From positions 1-48,013 of the forward strand of contig CANRDF010000005.1 of NCBI GenBank assembly GCA_947629255.1: a stretch of 48,013 nt of DNA, read 5' to 3'. The translations under genes and the position numbers were made by a program. Position 1 is the first letter of the stretch. Every line of letters begins with the position of its first letter. The notes under the pieces were generated by a model. That model made no database searches. It was given only the letters and a program-made list of their open reading frames with translations, and was not told where the DNA came from. This DNA comes from an uncultured Bacilli bacterium (GTDB lineage: Bacteria > Bacillota_I > Bacilli_A > RF39 > UBA660). Shown in pieces: positions 1-8,590 of this stretch.

Positions 1-76
1 ATTATCAATCCTATTCCTGAGTTATTCAAAATTTCAAGAAATTTATCAATTTTATCAAATTCCTCACAGCATTTCA
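1..76. other. Left flank of the ISAs1 element, no assignable gene
   Basis: This short stretch outside the insertion sequence has one open frame on the minus strand that runs out of the inverted repeat towards the window edge, but it has no start codon or ribosome binding site. The plus-strand frames do not resemble the IS1182 transposase on the other side of the insertion. It may be the tail or interior of a gene cut by the window edge. No function can be given. Confidence 0.3.
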
Positions 77-1444
77 CCAGGATAAACGCATGAGTTAATA
101 AAACTTATGTGTTTTTCATTTGTTTTAAAGCATTTACATCTAATAATTTAAATATCTTTTCAATTTCATTTTCAAAATCAAAAGCGATGTTTGTTCTAAT
201 AAGATTAAGACTCATTTTATAATAGGTTTGAGCAAATTTTAATATAGCTAAAGCAATTCTACGAAGGACACCAAGATTTTTAGCACCATTTTTTTCTAAT
301 GTCTTATTAGCATCTTCTTTAAAAACGATGTCTAATGGAGCATGTAAATTATTTTCTACTCCCCATTCTAATCTTACACTTTTTGAAAATAATTCAATAT
401 CATTAGCAAAACTGATGATATAATATCGATCTTCTATTATTGTTTTTCCATTTCGTTCTATTGTATTTCTTGCTAATCCAATCGATTGTAGACCTGGCCA
501 TTTTTCTTTTTTGTTCATCCATTTAATATCATCTGTCATATAATATTCTCTTGTGATGATTCCATTATGTTCTTTTTCTACAGTCTTTTTATAATTGCTT
601 TTTTGCTGAATTTCTTTTAAAAATTCTTCATCTTTATAGTAATCTCTTATCTCTTCATGAGTTGCTTTTTGATTTTCTTTCACTGGTAATACATAGTCTG
701 CTTTTCCTTCTATTATAGCTTTTATGGTATCAACCTGTGTATTTAAAGCATCTGCTGTAACTACGCATCCTTCTAAGTTTAATTTTTTTAAAAGTTCTGG
801 TCCCATTGGAATTTCATTTGATTTTTCATCAATGTAATCTTGTGCTATACACATTCCATAATTATGTGAATATACACTCATGGTATTTACTGCTTTTTCT
901 TCTGCGTGAATTCCTGTTGTTCTTGTTGTACCATTACTTGTTTTGCCATCAAAGCTTAATGTATCTCTTTCTTTTTCTTTCTTAGGAACAAGCCAATCCA
1001 TTTTTTGAATGAGATAATTAATGGTATCTGTATATAATGTATTCGGATCTAGTATAGAAATCACTCTTTGAATGGTATCATGTGATGGGATACCATTAGG
1101 TAATTCTAAATATTTTCTTAACCATTTTTCTTTCTTTTTGGCAAACGATTCTATTTCTGTCCATTCATTACATTTTGCTAATAATGCAAGTAAAGTAATG
1201 ACTACTATATCTTCTAATTTATGCCTAGTATTTGGCATATACCTTGTATCTTCTTGGTTTTTGATGATTGCTATCATATCTGCTATCCCTTCATTATTTA
1301 ATTGATTAAAATCAATCTCTATTTCTTCAAACATTCTACTTAATGCCATTAATTTACTACTTTTCTTACTCATATTCCCTCTATCCTTTTCTCCATTATA
1401 CATGAAAAAAGCATGAATTTCAAAAACTCATGCGTTTATCCTGG
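77..1444 (-). mobile_element. ISAs1-family insertion sequence with 20-bp perfect terminal inverted repeats
   Basis: The ends are the perfect 20-bp inverted repeats CCAGGATAAACGCATGAGTT at 77-96 and its reverse complement at 1425-1444. Similarity continues imperfectly inwards for about 20 further bases on each side. The element holds one minus-strand transposase. The bases directly outside the two ends (about ten each, left ending in catttca, right starting atatcaaaac) do not match, so no target duplication is visible, although ISAs1 elements normally leave 8-10 bp. This points to a deletion or recombination next to one end after insertion. Confidence 0.85.
105..1373 (-). CDS. ISAs1-family transposase
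   Basis: A DDE transposase of about 422 residues that cuts and joins the ends of the surrounding element. The N-terminal part has the DDE_Tnp_1-associated pattern (LxxLLAL, then NGIPSHDTIQRV), followed by the catalytic core: first Asp in LSFDGKT, second Asp in VTADALNTQ, and the Glu in the GVENNLHAPLDIVFKED block near the C-terminus. All three acidic positions are intact and the length is normal for the family, so the enzyme looks active. A longer frame opens at 1403, but the Met at 1373 is preceded by an AAAGGA/GAGGG stretch and is the better start. Seen: motifs and reading frame; known: family mechanism. Confidence 0.88.
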   Translation of the reverse strand: MSKKSSKLMALSRMFEEIEIDFNQLNNEGIADMIAIIKNQEDTRYMPNTRHKLEDIVVITLLALLAKCNEWTEIESFAKKKEKWLRKYLELPNGIPSHDTIQRVISILDPNTLYTDTINYLIQKMDWLVPKKEKERDTLSFDGKTSNGTTRTTGIHAEEKAVNTMSVYSHNYGMCIAQDYIDEKSNEIPMGPELLKKLNLEGCVVTADALNTQVDTIKAIIEGKADYVLPVKENQKATHEEIRDYYKDEEFLKEIQQKSNYKKTVEKEHNGIITREYYMTDDIKWMNKKEKWPGLQSIGLARNTIERNGKTIIEDRYYIISFANDIELFSKSVRLEWGVENNLHAPLDIVFKEDANKTLEKNGAKNLGVLRRIALAILKFAQTYYKMSLNLIRTNIAFDFENEIEKIFKLLDVNALKQMKNT

Positions 1445-1446
1445 AT

Positions 1447-2157
1447 ATCAAAACCTTTATACCAATGAATGATTTATATTTTAAATATTATGGTTCTTAT
1501 CCTTCCAATGAATGTGATGATGCTGGATATGGAAATTATAAAAATTATAAATATATGCAAGAACATAATATTAAAAGCTACGTAAAATTTCAACAATGGG
1601 AAGGAGAAGCAAGTGGCAAATCACCTCAGTTGTTTTATACATTTGATGATGGAGTCATGTGCTTAAATACTTGTATTGGAGAAGAAGTTCCTTTTGATTA
1701 TTACCATAGAAGAAAAAGCAAAGAAGGAAAATTATATAAATTTGTTGGATGCAATGAGTGTAAGTATTCCTATAAATGCAAAGCAAAATTAAAACATAAA
1801 GAGGATGATAACCGATATTATGAATTAGTTCCAGAATATGAACTATTAAAAGAAGAATCAAGAAATAACCTATTAAGTCCAAAGGGGATTGAAATTCGAA
1901 TAAATAGAAGTATCCAAGTCGAAGGAAGCTTTGGACAAATCAAAAATAATATGAGCTATGTTAGAATAAGAAGACGAGGATTAGAAAATGTTGCAGCAGA
2001 AATCATGTTAATGTGTTTAGGAGCAAATATAAGAAGATGTTTTAAGTCGTTTGAAGAAAATAAATTCAAAAAAAATTGTTGGAAAGTACCTAATGATTTA
2101 CACAAAGAAAAATTTCCATATGTAAAGCCAAAAGAAAAGAAACTGTCAAGAAATTAA
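1447..2157 (+). pseudogene. IS1182-type transposase, 5'-truncated C-terminal fragment
   Basis: The open frame runs out of the ISAs1 end without a natural start and matches the C-terminal half of IS1182-type transposases: an ADAGYG-like segment (here CDDAGYGNYKNY), a zinc-like block C-x2-C (CNECKYSYKC), and the closing RSIQVEGSFGQIKNN...RGLENV region with the last catalytic Glu. The N-terminal part, including the first acidic residues, is missing. A Met at 1465 could start a shorter product but has no Shine-Dalgarno. The gene was cut when the ISAs1 element inserted or by a later deletion. The fragment cannot encode an active transposase alone. Confidence 0.8.
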
Positions 2158-2161
2158 TTAC

Positions 2162-2180
2162 TTAATTTCCCAACAGCCCC
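2162..2180 (+). repeat. Right terminal inverted repeat of the IS1182-type element
   Basis: Just after the transposase stop, the sequence TTAATTTCCCAACAGCCCC reads in reverse as a GGGGCTGTTGGG start, typical of the ends of IS1182-type elements. Its left partner is not in the window, in line with loss of the 5' part. The exact end base is inferred. Confidence 0.5.
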
Positions 2181-2217
2181 TTTTTAAAAATATTTTTGCT
2201 ATCTCATGAGAAATTAT

Positions 2218-2246
2218 TTACATTAAATGTTAAGAAATGCTATAAT
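2218..2246 (+). promoter_or_regulatory. Orphan promoter with XRE-operator-like dyad, copy 1
   Basis: TTACAT (2218-2223), a 17-bp spacer and TATAAT (2241-2246) form a good sigma-A-type promoter. The 18-bp word ACATTAAATGTTAAGAAA at 2220-2237 overlaps it and contains an ACAT/ATGT dyad. The same word, with one change, recurs at 2560-2577 in the same place relative to the promoter of the surface-protein gene. Transcription from here would run into the 3' end of the minus-strand XRE gene, so it may make antisense RNA or be left over from a duplicated or deleted target gene. Confidence 0.5.
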
Positions 2247-2261
2247 AAATTTAGAGTAGAG

Positions 2262-2507
2262 CTAATTCATATCTACTCTTCTTGGTAAATTCTGTGTATT
2301 AGGTTCAACAAACAATTGGAAAGGTTGAATATTGAGTACAGTACATAGTTTTTCAATAATTTCAAACTCTGTTCCACAAGCACCTGTTTCGATTCTAGAA
2401 ATATGGACATCGCTGATTCCTATTTTTTCAGATAACTGAGATTGAGTCAGTTTTTGTTGAAATCTATAATATTTCACATTTTTTCCAAAAATTTGTTTTA
2501 AATTCAT
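2262..2507 (-). CDS. Small XRE-family transcriptional regulator
   Basis: About 81 residues, almost entirely one helix-turn-helix XRE domain: a first helix around KNVKYYRFQQKLTQSQLSEKIG, the recognition helix ISDVHISRIETG, and a closing VLNIQPFQLF helix. It probably binds DNA as a dimer. A GTG nine bases upstream (2516) is in frame, but the ATG at 2507 has AAAGG at the right distance, so it is preferred. The gene is divergent from the surface-protein gene at 2602 and is flanked by two copies of an ACAT-N3-ATGT dyad, each overlapping a promoter, so it is a natural candidate for the repressor of that promoter. That link is inferred from position only. Confidence 0.85.
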   Translation of the reverse strand: MNLKQIFGKNVKYYRFQQKLTQSQLSEKIGISDVHISRIETGACGTEFEIIEKLCTVLNIQPFQLFVEPNTQNLPRRVDMN

Positions 2508-2557
2508 TTGTATCACCTTTATAAAATAATGATACGATTTTTTTAAAACCTACTACA

Positions 2558-2586
2558 TAACATCAAATGTTAAGAAAATATATAAA
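2558..2586 (+). promoter_or_regulatory. Promoter of the surface-protein gene with XRE-operator-like dyad, copy 2
   Basis: TAACAT (2558-2563), 17 bp, TATAAA (2581-2586). The 18-bp word ACATCAAATGTTAAGAAA (2560-2577), holding the perfect dyad AACAT-CAA-ATGTT, sits over the -35 and spacer exactly as in the copy at 2218-2246. It lies between the XRE gene and the gene starting at 2602 and most likely controls the latter. Binding by the XRE protein is inferred. Confidence 0.55.
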
Positions 2587-2601
2587 AAGAAAGAAGGATT
2601 T

Positions 2602-3879
2602 ATGATGAAGTTAGAAAAGTTTAAAGAAAAAGATAACAAAAGAATAGGAATTCTTATATTTACAATAGTATGTATATTGTTAGTAAGCGGAGTAATTTTG
2701 TATCGAACATTTGCTATATTCGAAGTAAAAACAAACCAAAATGTTATTAAAGGAACTGTACAAGACCCTGGTAATATTTATTTTGCTTTTTATATAAATG
2801 ATGGAAAAGAAGATCAAATTCAAAAAGAAATGCCAACTAAAAATTATGTTTTAGATGAGGATAAAAGTTACTGTGGAATAAATGGAGAAAAAGATAATAA
2901 AATTAAAGTCACTTTAACAGATGAATATGGAATTTATGTAACAGGAGTCACAACCTCAAGAACCAAATGTAACCTTTATTTTGTGAGTGGGGCTTTTATT
3001 TTAGGAAAACCAATCAAAGCAATTACTAGTGGAGAAGGTCTTTACGAAGTAACTCATGAAGATACAAGTGGAACCATAAATGATACTGGTTTTAAAGAAA
3101 CAGAATTTCGATATGCAGGAAAAGATCCAAACAATTATGTAACATTTAATGATGAGAAATAGAGAATTATTGGACTGGTAAATGTCATGACAAGTGATAA
3201 TATGGTAGAACAAAGAGTCAAGATTACTAGAAGTGAAAGTATAGGAAATATTGCTTGGAATACAAATAATATTAATGATTGGACCCAAGCAAGTCTACAA
3301 CAATTATTAAATACTGGAAATTACTATACTAAAACAGGTGAGTATTCTGCAACTGGTTTAACTGAAAGTGCCAAACAAATGATAGAAGAAGTGACTTGGA
3401 ACATAGGTAGTAGTAAACTTGAAAATACACTTTCCAACAATTATTATACTAACGAAAGAGGAAATAACACGCCTTATAGTCACCCTTATACATGGACTGG
3501 AAAAATAGCTCTTTTTTATCCAAGTGACTACGCATATGCAACAAGTGGAAGCGAAACTTATACTAGACAAAATTGTTTAAACAGTTTAGTATATAACTGG
3601 GAAGAAGAACAAGATCCAACATCTTACGAAAACTGTGTATTAAATGACTGGCTTTGGGATTCACAATCTTATCAACATTCACTTACTTCGGCTTGGGACG
3701 GAGAAAGCGATATAATTCGTATTACTTCATATGGAGATACCCGACGAAATACAACTAGTACTAAAGTAGCTATTAGACCAACTCTCTATCTAAAACAAAA
3801 TTTTAAAATTATCAATGGAACAGGGGGCAAAGATGATGCTTATGTTATAGCCGAAACCGATAAAATATTTTTAGAATAG
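2602..3879 (+). pseudogene. Membrane-anchored surface protein interrupted by an in-frame TAG
   Basis: A protein of about 425 codons read in one frame but stopped at codon 187 (TAG, 3160-3162). The N-terminus has a short basic stretch and one transmembrane segment (about residues 16-37, ending VSGVILYRTFAIFEV), with the remainder presumably outside the cell. The stop lies in FNDEK-stop-RIIG, where relatives of this kind, as I recall them, read FNDE-x-WRIIG; one G-to-A change of TGG to TAG would explain it. The frame after the stop stays open to 3879 and ends in an intact TKVAIRPTLYL block. Start: ATG 2602, or ATG 2605 which is better spaced from AAGGA. The function of the family is not known to me. 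A paralogue with the same leader lies at 34481-35332. Confidence 0.7.
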
Positions 3880-3929
3880 AAAACAAGAAAATCACGAAAT
3901 CAAAGAAATTCCCATTTTTTTACACATTT

Positions 3930-3965
3930 ATTGCTATTTTTCTTAATTATATGATAAAATAATGA
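3930..3965 (+). promoter_or_regulatory. Probable secA promoter
   Basis: TTGCTA followed after 18 bp by TAAAAT, then GGAGG eight to nine bases before the secA ATG at 3984. Further upstream, at 3892-3905, TCACGAAATCAAAG resembles the core of the 33-bp repeats that precede tilS-ftsH (28034-28153). Confidence 0.45.
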
Positions 3966-3983
3966 AAGACGGAGGTTAGGAAC

Positions 3984-6464
3984 ATGGGTTTATTTAGAAA
4001 ATTAATAGATTCAGAATATAAAGAATTAAAAAGGTTTGAAGGAATTGCAAATCAAATTGTAGCAAAAGAAAGTGAAATGGAAAGTTTATCAGATGACGAA
4101 CTAAAGGCTAAGACTGCTGAATTCAAAGAAAGACTTGCAAACGGGGAATCTCTAAACGATTTAATCGTGGATGCTTTTGCAGTTGTAAGAGAAGCAGATT
4201 ATCGTATCTTAAAAGAGAAACCATACTATGTCCAAATACTAGGTGGTCTTGCTATTCACTATGGTAACATCGCGGAGATGAAAACTGGTGAAGGAAAAAC
4301 TTTAACAGAAACAATGCCAGCATACTTAAATGCTTTAGAAGGAAAAGGAGTACACATTGTAACCGTAAACGAATTCTTAGCAAAACGTGATTCAGAATGG
4401 ATGGGTGGTGTATTCAAATTCCTAGGTTTAACAGTAGGTTTAAACTTAAGAGAAATGAATCCTCTAGAAAAACAAGAAGCATATAACTGTGATATCTTAT
4501 ACTCAACAAATAATGAAATTGGATTTGACTACTTAAGAGATAACATGGTTGTAAGAAAAGAAGACAGAGTTCAACGACCATTAAATTTCTGTATTGTGGA
4601 TGAAGTAGACTCAATCTTAATCGATGAAGCAAGAACTCCATTAATTATATCTGGTGGAAAACAAAACTCTAAAAACTTATACTTAGATGCTGACTCTGCG
4701 GTAAAATCATTAACGGAAGAAGACTACACAGTCGATTTAAAAAGAAAAACAGTATCTATTACCGAAACAGGTGCTGAAAAACTAGAAAAAATATTCCATT
4801 TAGATAATTTATATGATGTAGGAAACTCTGCTTTAGTCCATCATGTCAACAATGCTTTAAAAGCAAATTATGGATTTAAGAAAGACGTCGACTATGTCGT
4901 AGATAATGGCTCTATTATTATAGTGGACCAATTTACAGGACGTTTAATGCATGGTCGTCAATTTAGTGAAGGACTTCACCAAGCAATTGAAGCGAAAGAA
5001 CGCGTAACAATCAATGAAGAAACTCAAACTATGGCAACGATTACATTCCAAAACTTATTTAGAATGTATAGCAAACTTGCTGGTATGACCGGAACTGCTA
5101 AAACAGAAGAAGAAGAATTTAGAAATATCTACAATATGTATGTTATCCAAATTCCAACCAACAAACCAGTTATCAGAGAAGACTTGCCAGACTTAGTCTA
5201 TAGTACCGAAGAAGGAAAATATCAAGCGATTGTGAAAACAATCAAAGCCATTCATGAAACAGGCGAGCCAATTCTAGTAGGTACAATTTCAGTCGAAAAC
5301 AACGAAAAATTATCAGCTATGCTTAAAAAAGAAGGATTAAAACATGAAGTATTAAATGCGAAGAACCATGCAAGAGAAGCTGAGATTATCGCGAAAGCTG
5401 GAGAAAAAGGTGCAATTACCATTGCCACAAACATGGCTGGTCGTGGTACCGATATCAAACTTGGCGAAGGCGTAAAAGAACTAGGCGGTCTATGTGTTAT
5501 TGGTACAGAACGTCATGAATCACGTCGTATTGATAATCAGTTAAGAGGACGTTCAGGACGTCAAGGAGATCCAGGAAAAAGTCAATTCTTTGTTTCGTTT
5601 GAAGATGAATTAATGAGAAGATTTGGAACAGACAAAGTAAAAAATATGGTCATGGCTTTAGGCTTAGTAGGAGACCAAGCAATCCGTTCTAAATCATTAA
5701 CAAAATCTATTGAATCTGCTCAAAAGAAAGTAGAAGGAAACAACTTCGATACTCGTAAAAACTTACTAGATTATGACAACGTTGTCAATGAACAAAGAAG
5801 AATCATTTATGAACAAAGAAATAATATCATTGATAATGAATCCATTCATGATACCATTAAAGAAACATTTAGAAATGTTATGGAAGACATAGTAACCGAG
5901 CATGCTGTAGAAGGAAAATTAACAGATGATGATTTAAAAGCCATTGCTGAAAATCTAAACAAAAATTTCTTAAAATCAAGCCGTATCACTGTAGAAGAAA
6001 TGAAAGACAAAGACGAAGGACAATTAATTGATTACTTAACAAATCTAGTCAATGAAGATTATGAATTAAAAATCAAAGATGCTCCACACTTTGAAGAATT
6101 TGAAAGAGCAATTTCCCTTCGTATCATTGATTCCTTATGGGTAGAACACCTAAATGCTATGGAAGGATTAAAAGAAGGAATTTTCTTAAGACAATATGCT
6201 CAAACAAATCCACTTCAAGCTTATACTATGGAAGGTTATGATTTATTTGAACAATTATTAAATAGAATAGACGCAACCATTGCAGAGTTCCTACTTAAAG
6301 CAAACATTGAACAAAACACCGAAAGAAAACAAACAATAAAAGGCGAGACAAATGATGCAAAAGATAAAACAGATAGAACTGTAAAAAATGAGAAAAAAGT
6401 AGGAAGAAACGAACCTTGCTGGTGTGGTAGCGGAAAAAAATTCAAAAATTGTCACGGAAGGTAG
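3984..6464 (+). CDS. secA: Preprotein translocase ATPase SecA
   Basis: SecA (826 residues) binds preproteins and pushes them through the SecYEG channel with ATP. Visible landmarks: Walker A MKTGEGKT (99-106), Walker B VDEVDSILIDEARTPLI (from 205), the helicase-like second nucleotide-binding domain with TNMAGRGTDIKLG and QLRGRSGRQGD, and the C-terminal SEC-C zinc motif CWCGSGKKFKNCHG. Length is normal for Bacilli. The start has GGAGG at proper spacing. The gene stands alone here: prfB, which follows secA in many Bacilli, is instead at 26.1 kb. Nothing suggests an accessory SecA2; the zinc tail supports the housekeeping type. Confidence 0.98.
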   Translation: MGLFRKLIDSEYKELKRFEGIANQIVAKESEMESLSDDELKAKTAEFKERLANGESLNDLIVDAFAVVREADYRILKEKPYYVQILGGLAIHYGNIAEMKTGEGKTLTETMPAYLNALEGKGVHIVTVNEFLAKRDSEWMGGVFKFLGLTVGLNLREMNPLEKQEAYNCDILYSTNNEIGFDYLRDNMVVRKEDRVQRPLNFCIVDEVDSILIDEARTPLIISGGKQNSKNLYLDADSAVKSLTEEDYTVDLKRKTVSITETGAEKLEKIFHLDNLYDVGNSALVHHVNNALKANYGFKKDVDYVVDNGSIIIVDQFTGRLMHGRQFSEGLHQAIEAKERVTINEETQTMATITFQNLFRMYSKLAGMTGTAKTEEEEFRNIYNMYVIQIPTNKPVIREDLPDLVYSTEEGKYQAIVKTIKAIHETGEPILVGTISVENNEKLSAMLKKEGLKHEVLNAKNHAREAEIIAKAGEKGAITIATNMAGRGTDIKLGEGVKELGGLCVIGTERHESRRIDNQLRGRSGRQGDPGKSQFFVSFEDELMRRFGTDKVKNMVMALGLVGDQAIRSKSLTKSIESAQKKVEGNNFDTRKNLLDYDNVVNEQRRIIYEQRNNIIDNESIHDTIKETFRNVMEDIVTEHAVEGKLTDDDLKAIAENLNKNFLKSSRITVEEMKDKDEGQLIDYLTNLVNEDYELKIKDAPHFEEFERAISLRIIDSLWVEHLNAMEGLKEGIFLRQYAQTNPLQAYTMEGYDLFEQLLNRIDATIAEFLLKANIEQNTERKQTIKGETNDAKDKTDRTVKNEKKVGRNEPCWCGSGKKFKNCHGR

Positions 6465-6544
6465 TAAATTCTATAAGGGTCTACTGACTTCAAAAATAGA
6501 AAACTATACGAATAATAAAGAGATAAAAAATGAGGGGGATTAAA

Positions 6545-7425
6545 ATGAAAAAAGATGCAGTAACAACTGAAATCATTGTGCAAGAAAATAAAATTGGAAT
6601 AATGCGAGTTGGCAATGTAAATTATATATCTTTATCCGATTTAGCAAGATATAAAGACAAAGAAAGAACTGATTATATCATTCAAAACTGGATGAGAAAT
6701 ACAAATACAATTCATTTTTTAGGAACATGGGAGTATTTAAATAATCAAAATTTAATTCCATCGAATTCGATGGGTTTAAAAATGAATCTGGAACAAATGC
6801 TTTTGTTATGACTCCCAAAAAATGGATTACAGCCACAAATGCCATTGGTATAATTTCAAAACAAGGGCGATACAATAGTGGAACTTTTGCTCATCCAGAT
6901 ATTGCTTTTGAGTTTGCAAGTTGGTTATCTCCAGAATTTAAATTATATTTAATAACTGAATTCGAAAGATTAAAAGCCAATGAGGCTTATCAATATAAAC
7001 TTGAATGGAGTGCAACTAGACTTTTATCAAAAGTGAATTATGTGGTGCATACAGATGCAATTAAAAAATGCATTGTTCCAACATTAACAGAGAAACAAAA
7101 ACAATTTGTATATGCCGAAGAAGCTGATGTATTAAATGTAGCATTGTTTGGAATGACTGCTAAAGAATGGCGAGATAAAAACCCGGAATTGGCTTTAAAA
7201 GGTAATATGCGAGATTATACTGATTTATTACATTTAGTAATACTCAATAATTTACAAAATACGAATGCAGAATTAATAGAAGAAAAAATCCCTCAAAGAG
7301 AAAGATTGATTAGATTAAACGATTCTGCAAAAAGACAAATGGAAGCATTAAAAGATAATAAAAGTCTTAAAGATTTAGAACTATTGCAACAACAAGTGAT
7401 TGAAACTAAGCTGATTGAACAATAA
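6545..7425 (+). pseudogene. KilA-N domain protein with a single-base frameshift
   Basis: Two overlapping frames form one KilA-N-type protein (about 290 residues if restored). The first part (from ATG 6545, preceded by GGGGG) holds the KilA-N start: YISLSDLARYKD, IIQNWMRN and FLGTWEYLNN. The second part, in another frame, continues with WITATNAIGIISKQGRYNSGTFAHPDIAFEFASWLS and a C-terminal region ending in a Gln/Leu-rich helix. The join needs one extra base in the A/T run at about 6748-6754, giving NFNSIEFDGFKNESGTNAFV. KilA-N domains bind DNA and are common in phages and mobile DNA. A real deletion is more likely than programmed frameshifting, as no slippery site with a stimulator is visible; a sequencing error is also possible. 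Confidence 0.8.
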
Positions 7426-7460
7426 AAAATATATAATGAAAAGTAACAATATAAATAACG

Positions 7461-7497
7461 GGATGTTAACATTATAAATTGTTAACATTCTTTTTTT
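7461..7497 (+). terminator. Intrinsic terminator after the KilA-N gene
   Basis: GGATGTTAAC and GTTAACATTC form a 10-bp stem (one G-U pair) around a 10-base loop, followed directly by seven T residues. Confidence 0.85.
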
Positions 7498-7593
7498 ATC
7501 AAAAATTTCACATTAAATTGAATTTATTAAAATTTAAAAGTTCTTGTAGTTTAGGAAAAAAATATACAATAATCCATTACTAAATTTAAAGTA

Positions 7594-8481
7594 TCACTCC
7601 TTTGATATCATAAGGTCTATTAACTTTTTAGCACTATAATTTAGTATGGTCTTATTAAGTGTAGCAATTCCAATATATCTTGCTGGAATATGAGGAGTTA
7701 CTTTTATTTCAAATAAGGTTTTATTTAAGTCTTCTTTAACAAATTCTTTTGTGGCATAGCCTATTCCAAATCCACTCTTCACAAAATCCATAATTAAGTT
7801 ATAACTAACGATTTCTGCTTTTGGTATTAACTTAATATGATGATTCTTTAAATAGTTATTAAGAAATGCTCTAGTATTTGAAGGACTTTTTTGAAATAAT
7901 AAAGGATAATTATTTAATTCTTCTAGCTTAACATGTCCTTTAGTTAGTTCATAATATTTTTTATTTCCTACAAAGATATCTTGTACATCCATAACTTTTT
8001 GAATTTTCAAATCTTTTGTTTCGCTCATAGGTAAATTAAGTACAAGCATATCTAAATTCCCATTTTTAAGCTCCTTTATTAAATCTTCTGTTAAAGCATT
8101 TACGATTTTAATATCTATATTAGGATAACTTTCATGAAATTTTTCTAAGTAGGGCATTAATACATACTTGCTGACAGTTGTACTAGCGCCAATTGAAATC
8201 GTACCATAATTTAAATTTTTAATATTCGTTAACATATTCTCACCATTAGTAAAACTTTCAACCCCCTTTTTTACATATTCAAATAATACTTTGCCTTCTT
8301 CTGTGAGCAAAACTCCTTTTTTAGTCCTTGTAAATAACGCGATATTTAATTGATTTTCTAAGGATTTGATTTGCCATGTGACAGCAGGTTGAGAAATGAG
8401 TAATTTATTCGCAGCTCCCGAGATACTTCCTTCCATAGCAACATAATAAAAAATTTTGTAAGATTCATAATTAATATTCAT
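7594..8481 (-). CDS. LysR-family transcriptional regulator
   Basis: 295 residues with the LysR layout: an N-terminal winged helix (residues 1-60: FYYVAMEGSISGAANKLLISQPAVTWQIKSLENQL), a linker helix, and a substrate-binding-like effector domain starting near residue 90 (YGTISIGASTTVSKYVLMPYL). The ATG has AAGGAG nine bases upstream. The gene is divergent from the DUF2099 protein gene at 8591 across 109 bp of AT-rich DNA, the usual arrangement for a LysR protein and its target, so it probably controls that gene in response to an unknown small molecule. The effector cannot be read from the sequence. Confidence 0.93.
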   Translation of the reverse strand: MNINYESYKIFYYVAMEGSISGAANKLLISQPAVTWQIKSLENQLNIALFTRTKKGVLLTEEGKVLFEYVKKGVESFTNGENMLTNIKNLNYGTISIGASTTVSKYVLMPYLEKFHESYPNIDIKIVNALTEDLIKELKNGNLDMLVLNLPMSETKDLKIQKVMDVQDIFVGNKKYYELTKGHVKLEELNNYPLLFQKSPSNTRAFLNNYLKNHHIKLIPKAEIVSYNLIMDFVKSGFGIGYATKEFVKEDLNKTLFEIKVTPHIPARYIGIATLNKTILNYSAKKLIDLMISKE

Positions 8482-8520
8482 ATATAAAAACTCCTTATAT
8501 TAAATATAAAAAATATATAT

Positions 8521-8549
8521 TATACTTATATCATAAGTTAAGCTATAAT
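8521..8549 (+). promoter_or_regulatory. Promoter for the DUF2099 gene within the LysR divergent region
   Basis: TATAAT at 8544-8549 with a weak -35 (TATACT, 8521-8526) at 17 bp. A weak -35 fits a promoter that needs an activator such as the divergent LysR protein. No clear T-N11-A operator could be singled out in this AT-rich stretch. Confidence 0.4.
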
Positions 8550-8590
8550 ACAACTGGAAAAAGGAAAAAATATAGAAAGAAGGAATTTTT

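Noticed and set aside
1072-1305. Plus-strand frame of 77 codons within the ISAs1 transposase
   Set aside because: It lies antisense within an intact transposase, with no ribosome site.
77-2180. Composite transposon formed by ISAs1 and IS1182
   Set aside because: The two are unrelated elements, one is truncated, and no cargo lies between them.
3160-3162. Reassigned TAG codon
   Set aside because: TAG ends secA and several other intact genes in the window, so this is a local nonsense change.
6748-6760. Programmed frameshift in the KilA-N gene
   Set aside because: No slippery heptamer with a downstream structure or internal Shine-Dalgarno is visible; a deletion or sequencing error is simpler.
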